A stretch of DNA of 64,000 nt from Saprospiraceae bacterium (GCA_016715405.1 JADKAE010000005.1:124001-188000); one strand, 5' to 3'; positions 17,621 through 28,005 are shown, counted from the stretch's first letter. Made by a program: numbers and translations. The notes: generated from the sequence alone by a model not told the origin.

Positions 17621-20600
17621 CTAATTTGCTACGAACTGTATCCAGTCTAACCACCACATATCTTTTGCTTTCCGGGTTCGGTTAGAAAGGATCTCGTAGT
17701 CCTGCTCTCCCTCAAAACAGATATATAGCTGATGAAATCCCGAAACGCTGGGTAGCGTCACCAGGCGCTCCTGCCAGTCTACAGTACCTTCATCCTGTAG
17801 CGCCAAAGTAGCGATAGGTTTGGCATGGGGGTCATCGAGCCTGATCAGTATTTGGCCCGGCTTAGCATATTGGAGGCGAAGTCGAAGTTGACGCACGCCT
17901 TTTAAATCAATACGATCAAACCGGATATAGGCTTCCGCTTTAGCGTTCACCTGGGAAAAAGCGCCGGGCTGGTCGCCTTTGGGTATATATGCGTGGGACA
18001 ACTGATTGGCGTGTTCGGCTTCCTGCCTGGGCGACCGAAGAATAGTAATCAGCCGGGTCGAGATCGGGTCGTATGCCTGAAACCCTTTGTCGCGATACAT
18101 AGCCGATACCACGTAGATACCCGCTGTATCGCTGTTTACGTGGTCTCGTAACGGAAGTACGCCCTTCAAGGGCAGGCGGCTGTCCGCTCCCAGCGACAAT
18201 ATATATTGCACCATTTTCCGGGTAGTAGCCAGGTCGAGCTGGGGGTGGGCCGACATCATGGCTTTGCCCCAGGCGCCGTTGCCTCCTGCGATAACTTTGG
18301 CAGCCAGTTGCGAAACGATAGCTTCGGCAGGACTATATTTTTTGGGCTATTGCCTTAAAGGAAGGCCCGATATTAGATAATTCTTCGTGATGACAGCTGT
18401 AGCAATCACTGCTTTTAATCATTCGGGCGCCCTCAAGTTGTTGAATAGGCCCTTCAGGTAGTTGTACGGCGCCCGTCAGCAGTTCCCGCATCAGGTTGGC
18501 ATCGCTGATATAGGTATAATTGACCAGTGCGCGATCGGTTGAAACGCCATCGGGACTTTGAGCGTCTTCTTCATCGCTTACGCGAAAATGATAAGGCCAA
18601 TTGGCGGAAGCAAAATAAAAACTACTATTGAGGGGTGATTGCAGGGCGATCACGGGCGCAGCATTGCCTACCTGGATGGTTGTTTCGGCGGTAGTTACTT
18701 CCCCGGCGTTGTCTATTACCCGCAACAATACGCGATACTTCCCGGGGGTTTTAAACGTAAAGGAAACCAGGCTATCTATTGATTCCGGTTGATCGAACCG
18801 GGTAAAAAACCATTCGTAGCAAAGACTGTCTTTGCGATCGTAATCAAAAGAAGCCGCCGCAGAAAAATGGGCGGTGTGGGGAGCGGCGCCGGCCGGATTA
18901 GTCACTGCCAGACGTGCTTCGGGTGGTCTGTTGCCGCTTGCAAATTCAATTTTAACAAGCCGGGCATCGGGGTTATCCATAAAATACATATTACCGTATT
19001 CCAGCACATACAAAGCGCCATTGGGTCCGAATTTCATATCGATAGGTTTGCTCAGCTCCATATCGGGCATAAAAGGTTCTATTTGAACAGGCCGCTGGAG
19101 CGAGTCGAAAGTCACCACCTTAATCCAACTGCGCGCCCATTCGTAAATAAACCATTTGCCGACGTAATAGGGTGGAAATTTCACCATGGCGGTAGGCATA
19201 ATTTTGTCGGTATAATAAAACGGTCCGGCCAGTGCGCTGCGGGAACCTTCGCCCAGTAAGGGAAATTGTGCTCCGCGAGAATAGGGGTACCAAAACATAG
19301 CGGGTTGTGCGGGCGGCAAATTTTTATCGCCGTCATTATTGGGAGAATAGTTTAGGGGATGAGCCGGGTCCTGTGGCAAGCCCACGCTATCTGTGGCAAA
19401 ATTTCGATAGGGGTAACCTTTGTTATTACCCACAAAATAAGGCCAGCCAAAAAAGCCGGCTTGGCGGGCCTGGTTGAATTCGTCATAACTCTGGGGGCCG
19501 TAGCGGCCGTCTTCCCCGCCGTCGGGGCCCACGTCGCCCCAATAAAGCGTATTGTGCTTGCTGTCGATACTAATTCGGAAGGGGTTTCGGCAGCCCATGG
19601 CGTATATTTCGGGGCGGCCTTTTGAGCCGTCGGGGGGGAACAAGTTACCTGTGGGTATTGCATATGTGCCGTTGGGCAGTGGTTTGATGCGAATAATCTT
19701 GCCACGCAGGTCGTGGGTATTGCCCGATGATTTTTGCGCATCGTAGGGCGATCGTCCCGGGCGTTCATCTGTGGGGGTAAACCCATCTGATTCCTTTGAG
19801 CTGGTATTATCGCCGGTAGAGAGATAGAGCAGGCTATCGGGGCCGAACTCGAGGCTTCCTCCTGAATGGCAGCAGGTTTCGCGTTGTACTTTGACCCGTA
19901 GCACGACAATTTCGGAGTCGCGCTCCAACTGGTGATTTTTAAACACAAACCTCGACAAAAACTGGTAGGGGGTATCACAAGGAGGGGAATAGTAGAGGTA
20001 AATATAGTGGTTGCTTTTACCATAGCCGGGGTCGAGGGCGAGGCCGTGCAGGCCGTCTTCATAGTTGCCTTCGGTGCACACATCAAATTCGGCTACTACC
20101 TTGGTTTTTTCTCTTGAGGGGTCATAGAGTTTCATCTTTCCTCTGCGTTCGAGGAAAAGTACTTCGCCGAAAGGAAGGATTTCCATTTCCATGGGTTCAA
20201 AGAGGTCGTCGTCGAGAACTTTGCGGGTAAACTGGCTAAATTCGGGCGCCGGCGGGGTAGTCAATTGCCGATAATTGCAGCTATTGCTGCCAATGGCAAA
20301 TTGGAGTGCATCGGATAGGCGGGACACCAGCGAGGTGTCAGGGAGTTGTTGGTCATAGCAATAATTGAAACGGGCAACGCGCCCGCCGCCAAACGCCAGT
20401 TTTTCAAAGACAGGATTTGCGAGGGTGTCAGCAACAGGAAAAGAATCGCGCAAGAGCAATTGGTACCAGTGCCAGAGATAGGGAGTTACCTGCGGGTTAT
20501 CAATGGCTACTATCCCATTGCCCGCTTCCACGTATCGCTCCAGGGCGGTGCGCTGCCACAGGCGCAGGCTATCCTCTTGCGGGTGCAGCATCACCACCGA

Positions 20601-20855
20601 ACTGTAATAAGGCAGGTGTTCTTCCGAGATCTGCATTGAATCGGAAAAAGGGCATAATATGATGAAGCTATCGCCGGCCAGTTTTTCCAATGCAACCAAC
20701 AGTGTACTATCAAAAGCGGAGAGGGTTGAGGCCGTATCCCGCACTAATAACACATATCGGTTGGTGCGCGTCAGGGAGGGTTCATTGCGTTTGCTACAAG
20801 CTGCAAGGGCAAGCATGATCAGTGCAAAAAGCAGGTAAGCGGTTCTAAAAGACAT
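17621..20855 (-). CDS. ThuA-like / glucose-sorbosone dehydrogenase / PKD / cytochrome c / CBM fusion lipoprotein (one frameshift)
   Basis: A periplasmic or outer-surface lipoprotein of about 1,078 residues (lipobox ALAAC). In order: a ThuA-like domain (~30-200, with SSVVMLHPQEDSLRLWQRTA); a PQQ-type sugar dehydrogenase beta-propeller (~215-620, with EDGLHGLALDPGY, CCHSGGSLEFGPDSLLYLST, YAMGCRNPFRISID and DEFNQARQAGFFGWPYFVG); a PKD domain (~640-730); a c-type cytochrome with CYSCH near residue 820; and a C-terminal carbohydrate-binding-like region (IRFDRIDLKGVRQLRLRLQY). The frame breaks in a run of six A's near 18337; one more A gives KYSPAEAIVSQLAAKVIAGG and GNGAWGKAMMSAHP, the rest of the cytochrome with its distal ligand. 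It is predicted to oxidise a sugar and pass electrons to its own haem (inference). Confidence 0.9.
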
Positions 20856-20973
20856 GACTTGTATTTGTAGGTAACTGCGGCAAAAAATAGGGCGATTTTC
20901 TCAGAAATTCTAGTAAATGCTAAAGTGCCCCAAATTGACCCAATTTGCCCCAACATAGGAAGTTCGGGTAAGC

Positions 20974-20981
20974 TATATTTG
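20974..20981 (+). promoter_or_regulatory. -7 element of the Rpn-like gene
   Basis: TATATTTG, 17 bp before the ATG at 20999. A TTG lies 26 bp upstream, beyond normal spacing. The position argues against an earlier ATG at 20983, which is in another frame. Confidence 0.5.
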
Positions 20982-20998
20982 TATGGTAAAAAAGCCAA

Positions 20999-21967
20999 AT
21001 GATACAGACAAACCGCGATTCGCTTTGGAAAGGAATAATTGAAGATCTGTTTATTGATTTGCTTCGGTTGTTTTTTCCAGATCAATACCCCAGAATAGAC
21101 ATCGATCGGGGTTTTGAGTATTTGGATAAAGAACTCCAGCAAATCGTTCCCGATTCTGAAAGTGGCAACAGGAATGCGGATAAGCTCGTTAAAGTATTTT
21201 TGAAAAATAATCCAAATACCTGGGGGCTGTTACACATAGAAGTGCAGGGTTATATTGATAATACCTTTGCCGACCGGGTCTTTTCCTACTACTACAGGAT
21301 ATTTGACAAATACCAATGTCCAGTCTCCACCTTGGTTATTTTGACGGATAAGTATCAGCTTTTCCATCCGTCCTCTTATGAAACATCATTTTTAGGCACG
21401 AATCTAAAGCTGGACTACCGCTGTATTAAACTGTTAAAAATAAAAACCGAAGAGTTAATTGTGGATAATCCCTTTGCGTTAGCGCTTGGTTTTGCTAAAG
21501 AGGTATTATTTGTTGATAAAAATGACTCGCTGCTTTTCAATATTAAGCAGGCTTACCTAAGAAAAATAGAACACGCCGGCTTTTCCCAAACCATTTGTCG
21601 ACGTCTCTTAACTTTTATAAGATTTTACAAGCATTTTGAAAATCCCCAATTTTCCACTAATTTTGAATTAGAAGCAATTAAAGTACTTAACATCAAAGAA
21701 GCCATGGGTCTGGAAGAAATTTTACTGCACGATGCGCTTCAACAAGGCATTGAGCAAGGCATTGAGCAAGGCATTGAGCAAGGCATCGAGCAAGGCATTG
21801 AGCAAGGCATTGAGCAAGGCATCGAGCAAGGCATCACTCTGGAAAAAAGAGAAGTTATCAAAAATGGCTGGTTTGAAGGACTTTCTGTGGAATTGTTGGC
21901 CAGGTTGACGAAGCTAAGCGAAGAAGAAGTAAAGGCTTTTATCCAAATGCTTGACGATAATAAGTAA
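20999..21967 (+). CDS. Rpn-like PD-(D/E)XK nuclease / transposase-family protein with QGIE repeats
   Basis: 322 residues. The N-terminal two-thirds match the Rpn (YhgA-like) family of recombination-promoting nucleases: SLWKGIIEDLFIDLLRLFFP, then NADKLVKVFLKN, then LLHIEVQGYIDNTFADRVFS. The D...E-x-Q pattern is that of a PD-(D/E)XK active site. Residues ~249-279 are seven perfect QGIE tetrapeptides plus a partial one, encoded by a 12-bp tandem repeat (21743-21835). A helical tail follows (LSVELLARLTKLSEEEVKAF). Family members often carry such variable tails. The gene stands alone with its own -7 element. A reading from 20983 would add a few residues but needs a frameshift. Confidence 0.85.
   Translation: MIQTNRDSLWKGIIEDLFIDLLRLFFPDQYPRIDIDRGFEYLDKELQQIVPDSESGNRNADKLVKVFLKNNPNTWGLLHIEVQGYIDNTFADRVFSYYYRIFDKYQCPVSTLVILTDKYQLFHPSSYETSFLGTNLKLDYRCIKLLKIKTEELIVDNPFALALGFAKEVLFVDKNDSLLFNIKQAYLRKIEHAGFSQTICRRLLTFIRFYKHFENPQFSTNFELEAIKVLNIKEAMGLEEILLHDALQQGIEQGIEQGIEQGIEQGIEQGIEQGIEQGITLEKREVIKNGWFEGLSVELLARLTKLSEEEVKAFIQMLDDNK
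21743..21835 (+). repeat. 12-bp tandem repeat coding for QGIE
   Basis: Seven full units of CAAGGCATTGAG plus 9 bp. Units 4 and 7, and the partial eighth, carry C in place of T at the same position, so the array grew partly by copying blocks of units. The period is a multiple of 3, so length changes stay in frame. Confidence 0.95.
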
Positions 21968-21969
21968 GT

Positions 21970-23184
21970 TTATTGTGCCATAGCTTCGCCCGCTATCCAT
22001 CCGCCGGTCCAGGCCGCTTGAAAATTAAAACCGCCGGTGATGGCATCGATGTCCAATACTTCCCCTGCAAAATACAAACCCGCCAACAGCCGGCTCTCAA
22101 AAGTTTTAAAGTCAACTTCTGGTAAATGAATACCGCCGGCGGTAACAAATTCTTCTTTAAAAGCGCTTTTACCTTTTACTAACAAAGCACAATTGGTTAG
22201 TTGGCTTAGTAGTCCATGCAAATGCGTCTTACTGGCATCGGCCCATCTCAATTCGGCCGGTATACCCGCTGCGAAACTCAGTTGCCTCCACAACCTTGCA
22301 GGCAGATCGGCCAGAGGATGCGCCTGTACCAGTTTTCGTGCCCATTCGCGTTTTGCGGTATCGAGTAAGTCTTTAACCTGATCGTTATCTTTATTCAGCC
22401 AATTCACCTCCAGTGAAAAGCGATAGTTCGTTTCTGCCAAAAGACGAGCACCCCATGCCGAAAGCCGCAGAATGCCAGGTCCACTCAACCCCCAATGCGT
22501 GATGAGCAAGGGGCCCTCCGCTTTTAACTTCAAGGCGGGAATGCGTACCTGGGCTAAAGGCACAGAAATTCCCTCCAGGCCGGCAATACGGGGATCTTTG
22601 ATATGAAAAGTAAACAGGGAAGGCACCGGCGGTACGATTTGATGGCCCAATGCCCTTAATTGATCCCAGATTTTTGGATTGCTGCCCGTCGCAATCAATA
22701 ATTTGTGGGCCGGCCATTCCTTTTTTTCACTCTGCACCAGCCAGGGGGCGCCTGGAGAAGCAGGCGGCACTATCTTTTCTACCCGCTGTTGGGTGAGCAC
22801 ACGCACCCCGGATACCTGCGCTGCTGTAGTTAACGCGTCTACAATAGATTGGGAATTGTCGGATACCGGGAAAACCCGTCCGTCGGCTTCGATCTTGGTA
22901 TCCACACCTCGCCGCTCAAACCAGGCCATCGTATCCCCGCAGGCAAACCGGTGAAAAGGTCCCAGTAATTCTTTGCTGCCGCGCGGATAGAATTTCACTA
23001 ATTCCCTCGGTTCAAAACAAGCATGGGTAACATTGCAACGGCCTCCACCCGATATTTTCACTTTGCCTAATACGTCTTTCCCCCTTTCCAAAATAACTAC
23101 CTGTGCCTCCCGATCCAGCTCAGCACAACGTATAGCCGCAAAAAAACCGGCGGCGCCACCGCCAATTATGACAACCTGTTTCAT
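21970..23184 (-). CDS. YhiN/HI0933-family FAD-dependent oxidoreductase
   Basis: 404 residues from the ATG at 23182-23184. The FAD-binding Rossmann motif VVIIGGGAAGFFAAIRCAEL is at the N-terminus, followed by KVKISGGGRCNVTHAC, the hallmark of this family, and near the C-terminus YFAGEVLDIDAITGGFNFQA. The family is flavin-binding with no settled substrate. An upstream start at 23202 would lie inside the TACCTTTG element, which ends 5 nt before the chosen ATG. It is convergent with the Rpn-like gene. Confidence 0.93.
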   Translation of the reverse strand: MKQVVIIGGGAAGFFAAIRCAELDREAQVVILERGKDVLGKVKISGGGRCNVTHACFEPRELVKFYPRGSKELLGPFHRFACGDTMAWFERRGVDTKIEADGRVFPVSDNSQSIVDALTTAAQVSGVRVLTQQRVEKIVPPASPGAPWLVQSEKKEWPAHKLLIATGSNPKIWDQLRALGHQIVPPVPSLFTFHIKDPRIAGLEGISVPLAQVRIPALKLKAEGPLLITHWGLSGPGILRLSAWGARLLAETNYRFSLEVNWLNKDNDQVKDLLDTAKREWARKLVQAHPLADLPARLWRQLSFAAGIPAELRWADASKTHLHGLLSQLTNCALLVKGKSAFKEEFVTAGGIHLPEVDFKTFESRLLAGLYFAGEVLDIDAITGGFNFQAAWTGGWIAGEAMAQ

Positions 23185-23189
23185 ACACG

Positions 23190-23197
23190 CAAAGGTA
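23190..23197 (-). promoter_or_regulatory. -7 element 5 nt before the YhiN-like gene
   Basis: TACCTTTG, then CGTGT, then ATG on the minus strand; implies an almost leaderless mRNA. No TTG at the normal distance. Confidence 0.5.
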
Positions 23198-23208
23198 CAC
23201 ATATAGTG

Positions 23209-23262
23209 CGTTTATAGGTTTATGGGTTTATAACCGCATAAACCTATAAACCCTCATAAACG
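23209..23262. repeat. Intergenic word-repeat hairpin (GGTTTAT words)
   Basis: The left arm CGTTTATAGGTTTATGGG and the right arm ATAAACCTATAAACCCTC (followed by ATAAACG) pair in two registers because each arm has internal GGTTTAT repeats. It lies between divergent genes (starts at 23184 and 23311), so it is not a simple terminator. Confidence 0.75.
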
Positions 23263-23310
23263 ATATATTTCCTTATCTTTATCCTGATTTATTCAATAAA
23301 CCACACGACT

Positions 23311-24251
23311 ATGCTGGCTAAAATTTTCCAGGCGATTAAATCTTTTTTTGCATCACTTTTTGGCGGCAGCCCAAAAAGCGAGCCCACTCCCACCCGGCCT
23401 CCCAAAACCAAACCTGCTCCAATTGATATCGCCCCCCAAGACGGCTCCGAGATTACCCCCGATACTATCGTCGTGGTGGCTAACGAAATGGATTTCCCCA
23501 AAGTCCAACCCGGTGATAAGACCCCCGACAAAGATTTTGACGACGATATTTTTGTGGAAGAACCCAAAGCCGAAACACCACCCGCTCCTGCCGAACCACC
23601 CAAAGTGGAAGAACCCACTCCCTCCCCCACCCCAACGCACCACCAACGCTACTTGTGGTGCCTCGACAACGGCCATGGCAAAAAACCAAGGGCAAACGAT
23701 CTCCCGTTTTCGACGATGGTACAACCCAATTTCTGGAATACGAATTCAATCGCGATATCGTGGGCCGTGTCGCAAAGCAACTCGACAAAAAGGGAATAGC
23801 ATATTATATCGTTGTACCCGAAGAAGATATCGACGATTTTCTTGAAGGCCGCGTAAACCGGGCCAACAGCAAAAAATCAACGCTTCCCAAGTTATTTGTA
23901 TCCGTGCACTCCAACGCGGCTCCCGCAGCCAGCGCCAACGCCTGGGCCCCCGAAAATGTAAGCGGTATCGAAACCTGGTTTTACCACGGCAGCAAACGCG
24001 GACAAAAAATGGCCGGCATTTTTCAAAAGTACTTAATCGAAAAAACGGGACTGAAAAACCGCCATATTAAGTCAAAACCGGACGGGCAGTTTTATGTGCT
24101 GCGCAAATCTGCGATGACTTCCGTGCTCACTGAAAATGGATTTTATAATAACAAAAAAGAAGCCCTGGCCCTCATGGACGACAAGATGCGCCAGAAAATT
24201 GCCGACGCGCACGTGGCTGCTATTGTGGAAATTGAGGAAAACGGATTGTAA
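23311..24251 (+). CDS. N-acetylmuramoyl-L-alanine amidase, amidase_3 type (one frameshift)
   Basis: Zn-dependent peptidoglycan amidase of about 313 residues. The N-terminal ~105 residues are a Pro-rich, acidic linker after a short hydrophobic start. The catalytic domain shows metal and catalytic residues in CLDNGHGK (His), FLEYEFNRDIV (Glu), LFVSVHSNAA (His) and VLTENGFYNNK (Glu). The frame breaks in a run of six A's at 23679-23684; one more A gives GKKTKGKRSPVFDDGTTQ. No classical signal peptide is apparent, so export is uncertain. It follows the word-repeat hairpin; no partner gene. Confidence 0.9.
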
Positions 24252-24256
24252 TTATT

Positions 24257-26034
24257 TTAAAAATCAAACCGCTGCCTGCCCACGTTAACCCGGAGGCCCA
24301 GGCTAATCCAGCTTGTATTGCTGTCGCGCTGGTCGTCGTCACTGTCTTTGCGGCGCATTACATAAGACAGGTCGGCAAAAACATGATGAGCCAGTTGATA
24401 GCTCACATCAAATTGTGCCAGCCAAATCCGGGCGCCGACGCCCTGCGCGACGGTATTGCCATAGTCGCCGGGGCGGGTAGTATTGGGCAGTAAGAGGTTG
24501 CCTCCCCAATTGACATCTTTGTCGTCTTCGCCAATTTGCATATTGATCAGGCGCGATTCGATCAACAACCTGGGCAAAGGTTGGTACCTGATGCTAAGCA
24601 GCCACTCCTGGAAGTTGGCTCCCAATGGATGCGCTAAAGGCTGGTGGTAGTGGTTGTATACCGCTGCGCTATCGCTGTAAGAATAAGTATAAGGCCTTAC
24701 GAGGTTGAACTCTGCGCGCAGGTCGAGATGGTCAATTCCCAGTACATTGACGTACTGCAGCCCGCCCTGAATGCCAAATTTGTTAGCCCACCAGCCCTGG
24801 CGTTCAATAAACAATTCTCTAAAGACAAACTCATCGAGCATAAACTGGCCGTATAATCTTACGTGCCGAAAAATATCCCAATGCCCGTCGAAACCTATGA
24901 GCACATTGTCGGGGCTATTCAGACCCTGTTCAGCGGTGCGATACAGGATGACTGGGTTGAGGTAATTGAGTTCAAAACCGTTATTACGGCTGAACACCAC
25001 GGCTTCAAACACGCCAAAATTCAAATTGGGCCGCAAATTATAGCTCAGGTGGTGAGCGGCCATATATTTTTTGGGGATGACCTGGCCCTCAGGCGTATTT
25101 TTATCAGAATTCACCGCCAGCTCGGCAAAAATGTTTTGGTAGTGAAAACGCCACACCTTCCAGTTGAGCTTCAGGTAGAGGTAATTGTTGGCAAAGTCCG
25201 ATAGCAACAACGAGCGATAGCCGTTGCCAATAAAATGGCGGCCATATCCGAATTGGGCGCCGACATGGCGGGTGAGGTTAAACCCTATGTACCCCTGGGC
25301 GTTCAAGAAATCGTAGCCCTGGCTGATATCGAAGAGCTCGCTTTGATAACTTTTGTAGTAACCTGCGCCAGGAATAGCCCTGTCGCGCGTTATTCTTTCG
25401 TTGACATAACCGGGGAAACGCGCCTGCGTTTCTACGATATTGGCATAGAAATAAATGCGGTCGTCCACGCCTCCCTGGCTTCCAGTCCGCGAAGATTGGT
25501 AAAAATAAGCTGGCTATCGGCGCTGGGCCGGGCAGCCGAGAGATTCAACATGGGATTTAGGCGAAAATGGAAATACTTGTCATTCACCTCCAGCAGATTA
25601 GCAGGAGTGGCATAAAAGTGTTTCAACAAAGGCCTCCGGCTTCGAAGATAGCGGGGATCGGCACGGCTGGCTTCTATTTGGGTAAACTGGCGCTCGGGGC
25701 CCGATTTTTCCTTCCGCCCACCGATTGTAGTAGCAAAAGCAGCTGCGCCAAGCCATTCATTATTTTCATTAAAAATATACACCAGATCGCGCCGGTCTTT
25801 TTCACTCAGGTTGAGCGAAGCAGTGGTATCCAGCATAAGGGCGTAACGCGCTACGTCGCGCCTGTTGTAGTATTTTAATCCGGAGTGATAAGGCGCCGGC
25901 AGACCTGTGCTGATTTCCAGGCGTTCCAGAACGGGGTACAACTCACTACCCAACGGCACGGCGCTGCCCTGGGCGTTTACCTGGGTGTGGCTCACACACC
26001 AGATCGACAAGAATAGCGGGATTAATTTTTTCAT
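24257..26034 (-). CDS. Wzi-like / capsule-assembly outer-membrane beta-barrel protein (one frameshift)
   Basis: About 592 residues, signal peptide at 1-21 (LIPLFLSIWCVSHTQVNA). An N-terminal periplasmic-type region (SELYPVLERLEISTGLPAPY) precedes a long series of amphipathic strands ending in an aromatic residue (NVGRQRFDF), as in outer-membrane barrels. The segments HVGAQFGYGRHFIGNGYRSL and GFELNYLNPVILYRTAEQG resemble the Wzi family and Bacteroidota gliding-related barrels such as RemB. The frame breaks near 25475; one base repairs it (EARGGVDDRIYFYANIVET). ATGs at 26034 and 26037 are both possible. No capsule genes are nearby, so the role is open. Confidence 0.78.
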
Positions 26035-26053
26035 CATTTGTAAGGGATGCCTT

Positions 26054-26998
26054 TCATGGTACAATAATGCGCAATGCTTTTTCAATTACCGTGATTTCTA
26101 CCGGCGTTTGGCCAAGCAATTCTCCGTCGGCTTCGACGTAGACAGGGGTTTCCCATGTTGCCTCCACCACCACTTCTCTGGATTGCACCGTATCAATCTT
26201 GGGGTGGGCGCCGATGGTGCCGTTGTAAAAGCGGTAGGTATTGAGCAAAACGCCGAGTTTGGAGAGCGGGCCGGCAACCGTAACAGCCAGTAGACCGTCA
26301 TCGGCTACGGCGTGGGGTACCAGGCTCAGTCCTCCGCCCGAATACTTGCAAATACCCGCGTTAATAGTATAAAACCGGTTTTCCCAAGTCATTCCGTTGG
26401 CCGTAACCCTGGCTTTTACCAGTTTGTACAGCATAAGGCAGCGCAATACCAATACCAAATAAAAAAAACGGTTCCAAATCCAGCGTTTATTGCGTTGGGC
26501 AAATTGCGTCACGAAAGCGTCGTAGGCCAGCCCCACCACATTCACGCCATAGCGCACCTGCATGTCGCCCTGTTCGCCGAGGTATGATACCCTGGCTACG
26601 TCTTGCAGCGTCGTTTGCCCCTTTGAAATCATGGCCAGCCAGTCTTCCAGCCTTTTTGAGATGCCGTGATGGCGTGCCCAATCATTACCTGTGCCAACGG
26701 GCAACAGGGCATAATACACATCAGTAGCGGGTACGCCGGTTTGCATCAGAATGCCGTTAGTCACTTCGTGATTGGTGCCATCGCCGCCCACTGCCACTAT
26801 TCGTCTGTAGCCTGCTGCGACGGCCTCGGCAGCGAGTTGGATGGCGTGGCCGGCATATTGTGTATAAGCCACCTCTATACCCCCCGGCATGTCAAGAAGC
26901 AGTTTTGCTTCGAGGGAAGGCCATTGTTTCCCCACCGCCCCATTACATGAAGCGGGGTTTACGATCACATACCAGGCTTGTTGCTCCTTGGGTTTCAT
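26054..26998 (-). CDS. Diacylglycerol kinase family lipid kinase (DagK/YegS type)
   Basis: 314 residues from the ATG at 26996-26998. The N-domain has the ATP site RRIVAVGGDGTNHEV and LLPVGTGNDWARHHG, the GGDGT motif of the DAGK catalytic family. The C-terminal domain contains YTINAGICKYSGGGLSLVP and DDGLLAVTVAGP and ends VYVEADGELLGQTPVEITV. It phosphorylates a lipid at the inner membrane; the substrate cannot be told from sequence. It precedes the Wzi-like gene by 19 bp, probably co-transcribed. Confidence 0.92.
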   Translation of the reverse strand: MKPKEQQAWYVIVNPASCNGAVGKQWPSLEAKLLLDMPGGIEVAYTQYAGHAIQLAAEAVAAGYRRIVAVGGDGTNHEVTNGILMQTGVPATDVYYALLPVGTGNDWARHHGISKRLEDWLAMISKGQTTLQDVARVSYLGEQGDMQVRYGVNVVGLAYDAFVTQFAQRNKRWIWNRFFYLVLVLRCLMLYKLVKARVTANGMTWENRFYTINAGICKYSGGGLSLVPHAVADDGLLAVTVAGPLSKLGVLLNTYRFYNGTIGAHPKIDTVQSREVVVEATWETPVYVEADGELLGQTPVEITVIEKALRIIVP

Positions 26999-27062
26999 GA
27001 ACAAAATTTATCGAAAGTAAAGCATTTTACATAAATTTTCACCACTGCCGGCTACAAGCCTC

Positions 27063-27070
27063 TATCTTTG
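27063..27070 (+). promoter_or_regulatory. -7 element before the ABC ATPase gene
   Basis: TATCTTTG, 22 bp before the ATG at 27093; no standard -33 element. Confidence 0.45.
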
Positions 27071-27092
27071 TGTGTGCCAAACGCATTACTTT

Positions 27093-27986
27093 ATGAACCA
27101 AATACTTCAGCTAGACCGGGTTGTTAAACATTACGACAGGCAGGTGGCGGTAGACCACGTGAGCTTCGACATGCCTGAAGGATGTATTTTTGGCTTACTG
27201 GGCCCCAATGGCGCCGGAAAAACTTCTTTAATCCGCATCATCACTACGATTACCAAGGCCGATTCCGGCCGGGTCTTTTTCAACGGCCAAGCGCTCCACA
27301 GCGATCACCCTCCGAAATTGGCTATATGCCGGAAGAACGCGGATTGTATAAAAAATGAAAGTAGGCGAACACCTGCTTTATCTTGCGCAGCTCAAGGGGC
27401 TCGGTTATGAGGAGGCCAAAACAGAAATAGCGCGTTGGCTCCAAAAATTCAGCATTGAAGAATGGTGGAATAAAAAGTAGAAGAATTGTCGAAAGGCATG
27501 TAGCAAAAAGTACAATTTATTGCTACCGTACTCCACCGCCCCCGCCTGTTGATTCTCGACGAGCCGTTTTCGGGCCTCGACCCGATCAATACCAACCTCA
27601 TCAAATCGCAGATCAAAGAACTGAGCGCCCAGGGCGCCAGTATTATCTTTTCTACGCACCGCATGGAACAGGTTGAAGAGATCTGTGAATACATCGTGCT
27701 CATCGACAAAGGCAAAAACGTATTGGAGGGGCGGGTGAAAGACATCCGCAATCGCTTTAAGAAAAATCTCTTCCACATAGGTTTTGAAGGGACTTTGCCC
27801 GCCGATATTCACCAAAAGGCAGAAATCGTAGAGCAGGGCAAAGACGACATCGTGGTACAACTACCCAAAGAAGGGCAATCAAACGCCTTGTTGCAATACC
27901 TATTGCAATCGCAGGTACACCTCACGTCCTTCCAGGAAATCCTGCCCTCGCTCAATGATATATTTATTGAGCAGGTTGGGAATTAG
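27093..27986 (+). pseudogene. ABC transporter ATP-binding protein (NatA-like), three frameshifts and one nonsense codon
   Basis: ATPase subunit of an ABC-2/NatA-type exporter. Walker A GPNGAGKTS, signature LSKGM, Walker B LLILDEPFSGLDP and the switch STHRMEQ are all present, but spread over several frames. Indels lie near 27316, 27350 and 27477 (the last two in A-runs). After restoring the frame, the signature region reads LSKGM-stop-QKVQF: TAG at 27510-27512 stands where CAG (Gln) is expected. A base substitution is not the usual error in this window, and four lesions in 0.9 kb exceed the background, so real decay is plausible. No permease gene follows. If only sequencing errors are involved, this is an orphan functional ATPase. 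Confidence 0.75.
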
Positions 27987-28005
27987 GTAGTGAACAGTTC
28001 ACTAC
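27987..28005. terminator. Palindrome across two convergent gene ends
   Basis: Perfect 9-1-9 palindrome GTAGTGAAC-A-GTTCACTAC. It begins right after the ABC ATPase stop and covers the dapD stop codon (28002-28004). Short for a terminator and without a T tract, but it lies exactly between converging genes. Confidence 0.55.

Noticed and set aside
19352..20086. 244-residue ORF on the - strand
   Set aside because: Alternative frame of the sugar dehydrogenase gene, whose own frame has all the domain motifs.
23348..23845. 165-residue Pro/Lys-rich ORF on the + strand
   Set aside because: Alternative frame of the amidase linker and domain; the amidase catalytic motifs are in the other frames.
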